A program made the position numbers and the translations under genes. From positions 62,001 through 126,000 of the forward strand of contig NZ_BDCJ01000028.1 in the NCBI RefSeq assembly GCF_001613445.1: a stretch of DNA of 64,000 nucleotides, written 5' to 3'. This DNA comes from Nocardia grenadensis NBRC 108939 (lineage in GTDB: Bacteria; Actinomycetota; Actinomycetes; Mycobacteriales; Mycobacteriaceae). Below are positions 27,147 to 34,651 of this stretch, piece by piece; position 1 is the stretch's first letter; each line of letters starts with the position of its first letter. The notes under the pieces were generated by a model. That model was not told where the DNA came from and searched no databases. It saw only the letters and a program-made list of their open reading frames with translations.

Positions 27147-27887
27147 ATGGCATCCACTGCTGCAGACCCGGCCGACCCCGCGCCAAAGCGTCGGGGCCGG
27201 CCGAGTGTGCGCCGTGAGCTCGTCGAACGGGAGATCAAGGAGAACGCCGCACGCCTGTTCGCCGAGCGCGGTGTCGCAGGGACGACCCTGCAGGACATCG
27301 CTGACGCGACCGGCCTGACTCGCCAAGCCGTCTACCACTACGTCGCGAACAAGGACGATCTGTTCGCCCAGCTGGTCAGTGAGATCGCCGATCAGCCCGC
27401 CCAGGTGCTCCACGAGATCAACGCGATGGACGACCTCGGCCCCCGAGACAAACTGCGGCGCATGGCGCACTCGCTGGCGCTGCATCAGATGGCGAACCCG
27501 GACCGATTCAGGCTCATGATCCGGTCGGAATCCGACTTGCCCCCGCACTTGGCGACGTCGTACACCGCCAGCCGTCGGCGCGTCCTCAGGGAACTCATCG
27601 AAGTCATCGACGCCGGCATCGCCGCCGGAACGTTTCGCACCGTCGATTCGCGGACTGCCGCACTGGGCATAATCGGCATGCTCAACTGGATAGCCTGGTG
27701 GCACCAAGAGGGCAGCAGCGATCAGCACGCGGCCGATGACCTGGCCGAGATGGCAGTGCGCACCGTCCAGAGTGAGAACTACGACCCCCGATCACCGACG
27801 GTCGCGGGGATTCTCGCGAACGTTCGCCGGGAACTCGACATGGTCCAGCGTTTATCCGATGATACGAACCAACTGTCGCCTCCCTGA
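27147..27887 (+). CDS. TetR family regulator of the catabolic island
   Basis: A 246-residue TetR protein with a basic N-terminus (PKRRGRPSVRRELV), HTH LQDIADATGLTRQAVYHYVA at about residues 51-70 and a TetR_C_33-like effector domain. It is the last gene of the rightward operon, 11 bp after the monooxygenase. It is therefore under the same promoter that it probably represses via the paired 20-bp sites at 19256 and 19349. The effector is likely a CoA ester or the aromatic acid; this is inference. Confidence 0.86.
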   Translation: MASTAADPADPAPKRRGRPSVRRELVEREIKENAARLFAERGVAGTTLQDIADATGLTRQAVYHYVANKDDLFAQLVSEIADQPAQVLHEINAMDDLGPRDKLRRMAHSLALHQMANPDRFRLMIRSESDLPPHLATSYTASRRRVLRELIEVIDAGIAAGTFRTVDSRTAALGIIGMLNWIAWWHQEGSSDQHAADDLAEMAVRTVQSENYDPRSPTVAGILANVRRELDMVQRLSDDTNQLSPP

Positions 27888-28112
27888 TCGGATCTGTCGC
27901 CTCGACAAGCCCGCCACGACTACCGACGAGCGGACCGCCGCACAACGCCGGGGACGTCTGTGCAGAACCACACTAGCCGCGCAGGACCACCACCATCGAC
28001 CCACCGGAAGGCACTCGCTTCCGGCACCAGCCATCGCTGTCGACCGCCCGGACCCTCCGATCGGCGCAAACCGACCAGACGACAGGTGCCGCGGTCCCGG
28101 GTCGGCAGCGTC

Positions 28113-28751
28113 TCAGGGAGTTCGCACGGTGACCGGTTGGCGGAGGATGGTGCGGAGTTTCTCGGGCGCCACCTTGCGGGCATCACCGAGATAGATCTCG
28201 TGGTGCCGGCCGACCATCCGGAACCCGTTGTCCGGCACGAATTCGTGGTGCATCCGCGCCAGCACCTCGGTTTCGTCGTCGTAGGAGCCGATGTGCAGTG
28301 TCTGCACACAGCGCCCCTCCGACAGGCCGTCCAGACGCACATCGAGCAGCCGTGCCGGTCGATTCTTGGCCGCGACCTGTTCGACGGCGCGCGCGAACAG
28401 CCCGGGTTCTATCCAGTCGGGGACCATGATCATCAGCGTCCAGTCCCAGCGGGACTTGTCCCGCGCGGCGGTGAAGGCGTCCATATCGTCGGCCCACCAC
28501 AGACCTTCCAGCGGCATGACGACATAGTCGCGGCCGAGTTCACGTTTGCTGGCGAACTTGAGCGCGTAGGCCAAGGGGTAGAGCGCCTCGGTCGCGTGCG
28601 CGAAGTCGGGATCGGTATTGGGATCACCGTGCCCGTCGATCATGAGGTATTGCAGATCGGGCACGTCCACCACCTCGAATCGGCCCCGGCGGGCGCGATA
28701 GGCCGCGATCTCTTTCTTGAAATCGATCTTGTCAGCCGTTTTGTCCACCAT
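28113..28751 (-). CDS. GyrI-like small-molecule-binding domain protein
   Basis: A 212-residue protein of the GyrI-like (AraC effector-binding-like) family: EVVDVPDLQYLMIDGHGDPN near the N-terminus, LEGLWWADDM, and a C-terminal HHEIYLGDARKVAPEKLRTI. Such stand-alone domains bind hydrophobic or cationic compounds. Its start lies inside the padR gene (20-bp overlap), so the two form an operon. It may sequester or degrade the PadR effector. Confidence 0.85.
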   Translation of the reverse strand: MVDKTADKIDFKKEIAAYRARRGRFEVVDVPDLQYLMIDGHGDPNTDPDFAHATEALYPLAYALKFASKRELGRDYVVMPLEGLWWADDMDAFTAARDKSRWDWTLMIMVPDWIEPGLFARAVEQVAAKNRPARLLDVRLDGLSEGRCVQTLHIGSYDDETEVLARMHHEFVPDNGFRMVGRHHEIYLGDARKVAPEKLRTILRQPVTVRTP

Positions 28752-29268
28752 CGGATACCTGGACTCGCCGCGCGAGCCACGACCTCTCTGCCTCCAGGAG
28801 GCTCAGCGAATAGGAGAAGACCTCGCGCGCGGGTAGCGCGAGAGGGGATTGCGCGGCTGCCGCCGCCTCCATCGCGGCGATTCGCGCCCGCACCTGCCCG
28901 AGCCGTTCGGCCAGCGCCCGGCGGTATTCCGGCTCGGTGAGCAGCGGCAGATTCGACACACCCACGAGAAAGGGATTCGATACCGGCTGCGGTTCCGCGA
29001 CGAGCGCCAGCGCCGCGCGGGTGGCCGCCTCCTGCCCCGCCGCGGTGGCCTGGAAGACACGCCGGCCCTTCGCGGCGGCGGGCGCATCGGGCGCGTGCAC
29101 TAAACCGCGTTTTTCCAGTTTGGTGAGCAGGTAGTAGATCGAGGAGAACCCGATCTCGGTCCACTGCCGTATCCCGCGGCGCTCGATCACCTGCTCCAGG
29201 TCGTAGCCGTGCTGAGGGGACTCGATGATCAGACCGAGGACGACGAGTTCGGACGAGGTGAGCTCCAC
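28732..29268 (-). CDS. PadR family transcriptional regulator
   Basis: A 178-residue PadR regulator: LTSSELVVLGLIIESPQHGYDLEQVIE, the wing region FSSIYYLLTKLEKRGLVHAP and a C-terminal Vir-like helical domain used for dimerisation. GTG start. An 18-bp imperfect palindrome (29274-29291) lies directly upstream and overlaps a possible -10, so autoregulation is likely. It heads a two-gene operon with the GyrI-like protein. Confidence 0.87.
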   Translation of the reverse strand: MELTSSELVVLGLIIESPQHGYDLEQVIERRGIRQWTEIGFSSIYYLLTKLEKRGLVHAPDAPAAAKGRRVFQATAAGQEAATRAALALVAEPQPVSNPFLVGVSNLPLLTEPEYRRALAERLGQVRARIAAMEAAAAAQSPLALPAREVFSYSLSLLEAERSWLARRVQVSDGGQNG

Positions 29269-29273
29269 GGCAT

Positions 29274-29291
29274 TATTCTAGCACTAGGATA
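29274..29291. promoter_or_regulatory. Candidate PadR operator
   Basis: TATTCTAG-CA-CTAGGATA, an imperfect inverted repeat 5 bp upstream of the padR start, overlapping an AT-rich -10-like stretch (AGAATAAT on the minus strand). Confidence 0.6.
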
Positions 29292-29389
29292 GTGCGGCAG
29301 GCGGGACCTCTCACCACGTCGACGAAAGGCGTCCACACCCGGACGAGGTATCCCACTCCCGACTGGTGCCGACCTGCCCGCCACGCGAA

Positions 29390-29422
29390 CCGGCCCGCCC
29401 CGCAAGAGGCGGGACGGGCCGG
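29390..29422. terminator. GC-rich hairpin downstream of gatB
   Basis: CCGGCCCG-CCCCGC pairs with GCGGG-CGGGCCGG around a short loop, 19 bases beyond the gatB stop. There is no T-run, so it may be a weak or factor-assisted terminator or an mRNA-stabilising stem. Confidence 0.65.
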
Positions 29423-29440
29423 TATCGGAATTTCTCGGAT

Positions 29441-30949
29441 CTACCCGCCGCAGGCAGCGAGGACCAGTTCGCGGACGCGAGCCGCGTCGGCCTGACCCCG
29501 GGTGGCCTTCATGACATCACCGACGATCTTGCCCGCGGCCTGCACCTTGCCGGAGCGGATCTTGTCGGCGATATCGGGATTGGCGGCCAGCGCCTTGTCG
29601 ACCTCGGCCTGCAGCGCGCTGTCGTCGCTGACCATGCCCAGGCCCTTGCTCTCCACGATATGGGCCGGATCGCCTGCACCATCGAGCACCAGGTCGACCA
29701 CCTGTTTGGCGACCTTGTTGTTCACCGTCTTGGCCTCCACCAGGCCGATCACCTCGGCTACCTGCGCGGGCGTGATCGGTAGGTCCTCGAGGGCGACACC
29801 GCGCTCGTTGGCTTTCTCGGTGAGGTAGGCGACCCACCAGGAACGCGCTTCCCTGGCGGGCGCGCCGGCATCGACCGTGGCGATGATCAGGTCCAGCGCG
29901 CCGGCGTTCACCAGATCACGCATCACCTCGTCGGAGACACCCCAATCCGACTGGATACGCGCGCGGCGCAGCCACGGATATTCGGGAATGGTGCCGCGCA
30001 GCCCGTCCACCCAGGCCGTATCGGGCGCCACCGGTTCCAGATCGGGTTCGGGGAAGTAGCGGTAGTCCTCGGCGGTCTCCTTGCGGCGGCCCGGGGAGGT
30101 GGAACCGTCGGCCTCGTGGAAGTGCCGGGTCTCCTGGATCACCTCGCCGCCGGTGGCCAGCACCGCGCCCTGGCGGCGCATCTCGAACCGGACCGCGACC
30201 TCGACGCTCTTGAGTGAGTTCACGTTCTTGGTCTCGGTGCGGGTGCCGAAGACCTCGGCGCCGACCGGCATGAGCGAGACATTGGCGTCGCAGCGCAGCG
30301 AGCCGTGTTCCATCCGGACATCGGAGACATCCAGGGATTTCAGCAGGTCGCGCAGCGCGGTGACGTAGGCGCGCGCGACCTCGGGCGCGCGGTCACCGGC
30401 GCCGGTGACGGGTTTGGTGACGATCTCGATGAGCGGCACCCCGGCCCGGTTGTAATCGAGCAGGGAATGACTCGCCCCGTGGATACGCCCGGTCGCACCG
30501 CCGACGTGCACCGATTTACCGGTGTCCTCCTCCATGTGCGCGCGCTCGATCTCCACCCGGAAGGTGGTGCCGTCGTCGAGCGGGACGTCGAGATAGCCCT
30601 CGGTGGCGATGGGTTCGTCGTACTGACTGATCTGGTAGTTCTTCGGCTGGTCGGGGTAGAAATAGTTCTTGCGCGCGAACCGGCCCCACGGGGTGATCGA
30701 ACAGTTGAGCGCCAGGCCGATCCGCACCGCCGACTCCACGGCCTGCTGGTTGACCACCGGCAGCGAACCGGGCAGGCCCAGGCAGACCGGGCAGACCTGG
30801 GTGTTGGGTTCGGCGCCGAAGGTGGTCGGGCAACCGCAGAACATCTTGGTCGCGGTGTTCAGCTCGACATGGACCTCCATGCCGAGCACCGGCTCGTACC
30901 GGGTGACGACCTCGGCGTAATCCATGAGTTCGACGGTGGGTGCGCTCAT
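29441..30949 (-). CDS. gatB: Asp-tRNA(Asn)/Glu-tRNA(Gln) amidotransferase subunit B
   Basis: A 502-residue GatB. The kinase-like core includes [20 protein letters not shown] and the zinc-site cysteines FCGC and CPVC. The C-terminal YqeY-like tail domain is present ([20 protein letters not shown]). It binds mischarged tRNA and phosphorylates it before GatA-derived ammonia amidates it. It is about 18 kb from gatCA here, as in mycobacteria where gatB is also apart from them. Confidence 0.96.
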   Translation of the reverse strand: MSAPTVELMDYAEVVTRYEPVLGMEVHVELNTATKMFCGCPTTFGAEPNTQVCPVCLGLPGSLPVVNQQAVESAVRIGLALNCSITPWGRFARKNYFYPDQPKNYQISQYDEPIATEGYLDVPLDDGTTFRVEIERAHMEEDTGKSVHVGGATGRIHGASHSLLDYNRAGVPLIEIVTKPVTGAGDRAPEVARAYVTALRDLLKSLDVSDVRMEHGSLRCDANVSLMPVGAEVFGTRTETKNVNSLKSVEVAVRFEMRRQGAVLATGGEVIQETRHFHEADGSTSPGRRKETAEDYRYFPEPDLEPVAPDTAWVDGLRGTIPEYPWLRRARIQSDWGVSDEVMRDLVNAGALDLIIATVDAGAPAREARSWWVAYLTEKANERGVALEDLPITPAQVAEVIGLVEAKTVNNKVAKQVVDLVLDGAGDPAHIVESKGLGMVSDDSALQAEVDKALAANPDIADKIRSGKVQAAGKIVGDVMKATRGQADAARVRELVLAACGG

Positions 30950-30992
30950 GGCCCACAGTCTAAGCGGCCGGGCAGTACCCTCCGGTGGGCGG

Positions 30993-32378
30993 TCAGTCCG
31001 CCCGCACCCGGACGCCGAGCCAGCCGGTGACCGTTTCGAGGGCCATCGCAGCGATGGTTGTCTCGATGGACTCGTACTCGGTGGGCAGGCCGGTTCCGGC
31101 GGGCTGCATCAGATGGTTGAGCCCGTCCAGCACCGTGACGGTGGCGTCCGGGCCGGCGCCCAGCAGATCACGCATGGGCTGCGCGTTCTGCGCCGGCGGG
31201 ACCTGCACATCCTTGGACCCGAAGAACGCCAGCACCGGTATCCGCAGCGCGGACAGCGCGGGTGCCGGATCGTAGGACACCAATGCGGCCATGTACGGGG
31301 TGTTCTCCCCGGTGAGGGCTTCGGAGACGGCGCGCAGACCCTGGGGCAGCGTGCGGTTGTAGGTCTCCGACAGCCGCGCCGCCCTGGTGAGCCGGCCGTC
31401 CCGCAACGCCGCGGTCCAGTCCCGCAGGAAGGCGAGATGGGTGTCCAGCTGCTCGGGCGTGGCACCGGCCTCGGTGAAGGTCCGGCGGCCCTGGGCCAGG
31501 ACGATATCGGTGCCCGGGACGGCGGGGGCGGCCATCAGGATCGTGAACGCGATCCCGTTCTCGGGCCGCGCGGCGACGAGCGGCGCCAGATAGCCACCCT
31601 CGGAGTGGCCGAGCAGGCCGATACGGCCGGAATCTATCTCCGGGCGCTCGCGCAGGAAACGCAGCCCGGCCTCGATATCACCGGTCAGGTCGGTGTAGTT
31701 CGCCTGGTTCAGATTGCCGCCGGTACCGCCGACCCCGCGATCGTCGGTGCGTAGCACCGCGTACCCGGCACGGGTGAGGGTATCGGCCAGCAGGAGGAAG
31801 GGCTGATGTCCGGCAATCTCCTCGTTGCGGTCCTGGGGTCCGCTGCCGCTGATGAGGACGACCGCCGGCAGCGGGCCGGTGGCCGCCGCGGGACGGGTCA
31901 GCGTCCCCGCGACGGTGATACCGCCGCTCGGGTACGAAACATCCTCGGAGATATAGGGATACGGCGGCGCGGGTCGCTGGGGGCGGGCCGGGGGCCCGAC
32001 CGGCCGGCGGTTCAGCCGCAGTCCGAAACTGTGCCCGGACCGGCTGAAATCACCCACGATCGCATCGGCCGATTCGTCGAACCGGCCCGCGAACCGCGCG
32101 TCACCCGGCATATCCGGCACCCCGAATTCCACCCGCTCCGGTTCGGCCACCACCCCGGCCAGGGCACGGCCGGTGACCTTCTCGGCGGGTATATCGATCC
32201 GCCCGCTGTGCCGGCCGGTGAAATCCACCGCGACCACGACCGGCGCGCCGGGGACCTCGATGGCCCCGTGCCATTGCCCGCGCACCCGGTCGTCGACAGC
32301 GCCGCCCGAGCAACCGGCCAACACCGGGACGAGCATCGAGAGAACCGCAACCAGCAACACTCCCCTGCCATGGCGCAT
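30993..32378 (-). CDS. Exported alpha/beta hydrolase lipoprotein
   Basis: A 461-residue protein with signal peptide and lipobox (VLAGC, about residues 18-22), a beta-rich N-terminal domain of ~120 residues, then an alpha/beta hydrolase. The nucleophile elbow is [15 protein letters not shown], with Asp in [10 protein letters not shown] and His in [12 protein letters not shown]. It resembles secreted peptidase_S9/DLH-type hydrolases of actinomycetes. Start at 32378 gives a proper signal peptide. Located between gatB and pfkA. Substrate unknown. Confidence 0.85.
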   Translation of the reverse strand: MRHGRGVLLVAVLSMLVPVLAGCSGGAVDDRVRGQWHGAIEVPGAPVVVAVDFTGRHSGRIDIPAEKVTGRALAGVVAEPERVEFGVPDMPGDARFAGRFDESADAIVGDFSRSGHSFGLRLNRRPVGPPARPQRPAPPYPYISEDVSYPSGGITVAGTLTRPAAATGPLPAVVLISGSGPQDRNEEIAGHQPFLLLADTLTRAGYAVLRTDDRGVGGTGGNLNQANYTDLTGDIEAGLRFLRERPEIDSGRIGLLGHSEGGYLAPLVAARPENGIAFTILMAAPAVPGTDIVLAQGRRTFTEAGATPEQLDTHLAFLRDWTAALRDGRLTRAARLSETYNRTLPQGLRAVSEALTGENTPYMAALVSYDPAPALSALRIPVLAFFGSKDVQVPPAQNAQPMRDLLGAGPDATVTVLDGLNHLMQPAGTGLPTEYESIETTIAAMALETVTGWLGVRVRAD

Positions 32379-32480
32379 GGTGCGACTGTATCCCCGCGCT
32401 ACGGCCGGGCCCGGGTGAAGCACCGGGGTCGCAGCGAGGATTTCGGCCGGACCGCCGATTCCGGACCCGCCGGGCGGCGC

Positions 32481-33515
32481 TCAGCCGAAGAAGGCCCGGG
32501 CCTCGTCGTAGCGGTCGGCCGGAACACGTTTGAGTTGTTTGGTCGCCTCGTGCAAGGGCACCAGCCCGATCTCGGTGCCCCGCAGGGCCACCATCTGACC
32601 GAAATGCCCGGCGTGCACGGCTTCGGCCGCGTGCAGGCCGAACCGGGTCGCCAGCACCCGGTCGTACGGGGACGGGCTACCACCGCGCTGCACGTGCCCG
32701 AGCACCGTGGTGCGGACCTCTTTGCCGATACGGCGTTCGATCTCCACACCCAGCTGCTGCGCGACGCCGGTGAACCGTTCGTGCCCGAATTCGTCGATCC
32801 CCCCCTCTCGCAGGGTGAAACCGGAATCGGGGGCCGGGTGCGAGCCCTCGGCGACCACGCAGATGAAATGTTTGTCTCCGCGCTGGAAGCGGCTCTTGAT
32901 GAGCGCGCAGACCTCGGTCACGTCGAAGGGCTGTTCGGGGACCAGCGTCAGATGAGCGCCCGCCGCCATCCCGGCGTGCACGGCGATCCAGCCCGCGTGC
33001 CGACCCATGACCTCGACCAGCATCACCCGCTGATGGGATTCCGCGGTGGTATGCAGCCGGTCGATGGCCTCGGTGGCGATGGACAGGGCGGTGTCGTGGC
33101 CGAAGGTGACATCGGTGCAGTCGATATCGTTGTCGATCGTCTTCGGGACGCCGACGACCGGAACGCCTTCCTCGGACAGCCAGCTGGCGGCGGTCAGCGT
33201 GCCCTCCCCGCCGATCGGGATGAGCGCTTCGATGCCGTTGTCGTCGAGGGTCCGGCGGATCCGGCCCAAGCCGGCGCGCAGGATATCGGGGTTGGTACGC
33301 GCCGTACCGAGCATGGTGCCGCCCTTGGCGAGTAGACGGTCGGTGCGATCGTCATTCTGGATCCGGATCTTGCGGTCCTCGAGTAATCCGCGCCACCCGT
33401 CCTCGAAGCCCACGATCGCGTCACCGTAGCGGCCGTTCGCGGTGCGAACGACAGCGCGGATCACCGCGTTCAGTCCCGGGCAGTCCCCACCTCCGGTCAG
33501 GATTCCGATGCGCAT
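32481..33515 (-). CDS. pfkA: ATP-dependent 6-phosphofructokinase
   Basis: A 344-residue PfkA that converts fructose 6-phosphate to the 1,6-bisphosphate. Motifs: MRIGILTGGGDCPGLNAVIR, PIGGEGTLTAA, PKTIDNDIDCTDVTFGHDTA and EVMGRHAGWIA. The glycine in GGEGT (rather than the Asp of PPi-dependent enzymes) indicates ATP as phosphoryl donor. The start at 33515 aligns with family N-termini. Same position relative to gatB as Rv3010c. Confidence 0.95.
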   Translation of the reverse strand: MRIGILTGGGDCPGLNAVIRAVVRTANGRYGDAIVGFEDGWRGLLEDRKIRIQNDDRTDRLLAKGGTMLGTARTNPDILRAGLGRIRRTLDDNGIEALIPIGGEGTLTAASWLSEEGVPVVGVPKTIDNDIDCTDVTFGHDTALSIATEAIDRLHTTAESHQRVMLVEVMGRHAGWIAVHAGMAAGAHLTLVPEQPFDVTEVCALIKSRFQRGDKHFICVVAEGSHPAPDSGFTLREGGIDEFGHERFTGVAQQLGVEIERRIGKEVRTTVLGHVQRGGSPSPYDRVLATRFGLHAAEAVHAGHFGQMVALRGTEIGLVPLHEATKQLKRVPADRYDEARAFFG

Positions 33516-33603
33516 GGCGCCCATCTTGCCCGCTGCGCCACACCTTTGCCGCGTCGGGCCCGTGAATGTCCGGTAACACCCGCGCACCGTACGGGGCCAC
33601 CGG

Positions 33604-34518
33604 TCATCGAGCCGGGCAGGATCCGCCGGTGAACTCGCCCAGATGCTGTGAGATCAAGCCCGCCATCTCGTCGAGAAGACTCATCCCGTCGGAGAACGTG
33701 CCCGAATCCGGTTGCGCGGCAAGCGCTATCGCCACCGAGCCGTCGCGTGCCGGTACCAGCCCGAACTGACGCACCAGATAGGCACCCTCGGCGTCCGGAC
33801 CCCAGCCGCTCTTGAACTCGGCCGCGTCGAACACCGAACCGAGGCCCCACTGCTGGTTCGCGCTGACCGAACCCATCAGCTGCACGACCTTGTCCGCCCC
33901 CGGGAGACAGGGCAGTTTCGAGGCGAACCGCACCTGGTCGGCGAGCGACCATTCGGACTGGCCGAACGACGAGTATTCCGCGCGCTTGGGCTTCTCGGCC
34001 ACGACGGTGACATTGTCACCGCCCTCGCGCAGCACGGCCTGCACCGACTGGGCCGCCTCCCGCGGGGTGCCCAGCGCGGACCACAGACTGTCCGCGGCGG
34101 AATTGTCCGACGCGGTGATAGCGGCCGAGACAGCGTAGGACTGGCCGCCGGGGTTCTTTCGTTCCGCGGCCACCACCAGCGGGACCTTCATAGTCGACCA
34201 GGCAGGGCCGGTGGTCCACTTCCCCAGTCCGACGAGCTGTTCACCGCCCACCGGCATGATCGCCAGACCCAGCTTCCCTTTCGCCGACTGCTCCATCACC
34301 GTGAAATCGGCCGCCAGCGTGCCCGGAATGGTGATGGAGACCTCGCCGCCCGGCGCTCCGGCCGCCGCCTGGGTGATCGAGGTGGCCAGCGGACGCTTCT
34401 CCGGCTCGGATCCGCAGGACGCCACAAAGGCCGCGACGAGCAGGCAGGCGGTGACCGCGAGCAGGCGGCGGACCAGTGGGATTTCCCGTTTCTTATCGGC
34501 CGACACTTCTCTCCGCAT
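33604..34518 (-). CDS. Lipoprotein with class A beta-lactamase/PBP-like fold
   Basis: A 304-residue exported protein: basic start, hydrophobic signal and lipobox VASC (about residue 33). The serine hydrolase motifs are STMK (SxxK), SDNS (SDN) and a KSG triad in EFKSGWG. These are all three active-site boxes of the penicillin-binding/beta-lactamase superfamily, so it may acylate beta-lactams or act on peptidoglycan. The missing omega-loop Glu166-type motif argues against an efficient beta-lactamase. Its start is near the end of the Ser/Thr kinase gene upstream. Confidence 0.8.
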   Translation of the reverse strand: MRREVSADKKREIPLVRRLLAVTACLLVAAFVASCGSEPEKRPLATSITQAAAGAPGGEVSITIPGTLAADFTVMEQSAKGKLGLAIMPVGGEQLVGLGKWTTGPAWSTMKVPLVVAAERKNPGGQSYAVSAAITASDNSAADSLWSALGTPREAAQSVQAVLREGGDNVTVVAEKPKRAEYSSFGQSEWSLADQVRFASKLPCLPGADKVVQLMGSVSANQQWGLGSVFDAAEFKSGWGPDAEGAYLVRQFGLVPARDGSVAIALAAQPDSGTFSDGMSLLDEMAGLISQHLGEFTGGSCPAR

Positions 34519-34651
34519 GGCTCTTGCGATCTCCCACAGTCCCGATGATTCGTACCCGGTCGGAAAACCGTACTCCATCGACGGCCCCGGGCCGGATCGG
34601 ATGAGCCCGCCGAACCGGCGAGGGAGTGCCCGATTCCGTATCGACCGCAGG

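Noticed and set aside
16302-27887. Assigning the island to nicotinate degradation because of maleate isomerase
   Set aside because: The hydroxylases, 2,5-dihydroxypyridine dioxygenase, deformylase and maleamate amidase expected for that pathway are not identifiable here.
33604-34518. Calling the lipoprotein a functional beta-lactamase
   Set aside because: SxxK, SDN and KSG boxes are present but the omega-loop Glu motif needed for class A hydrolysis is not evident.
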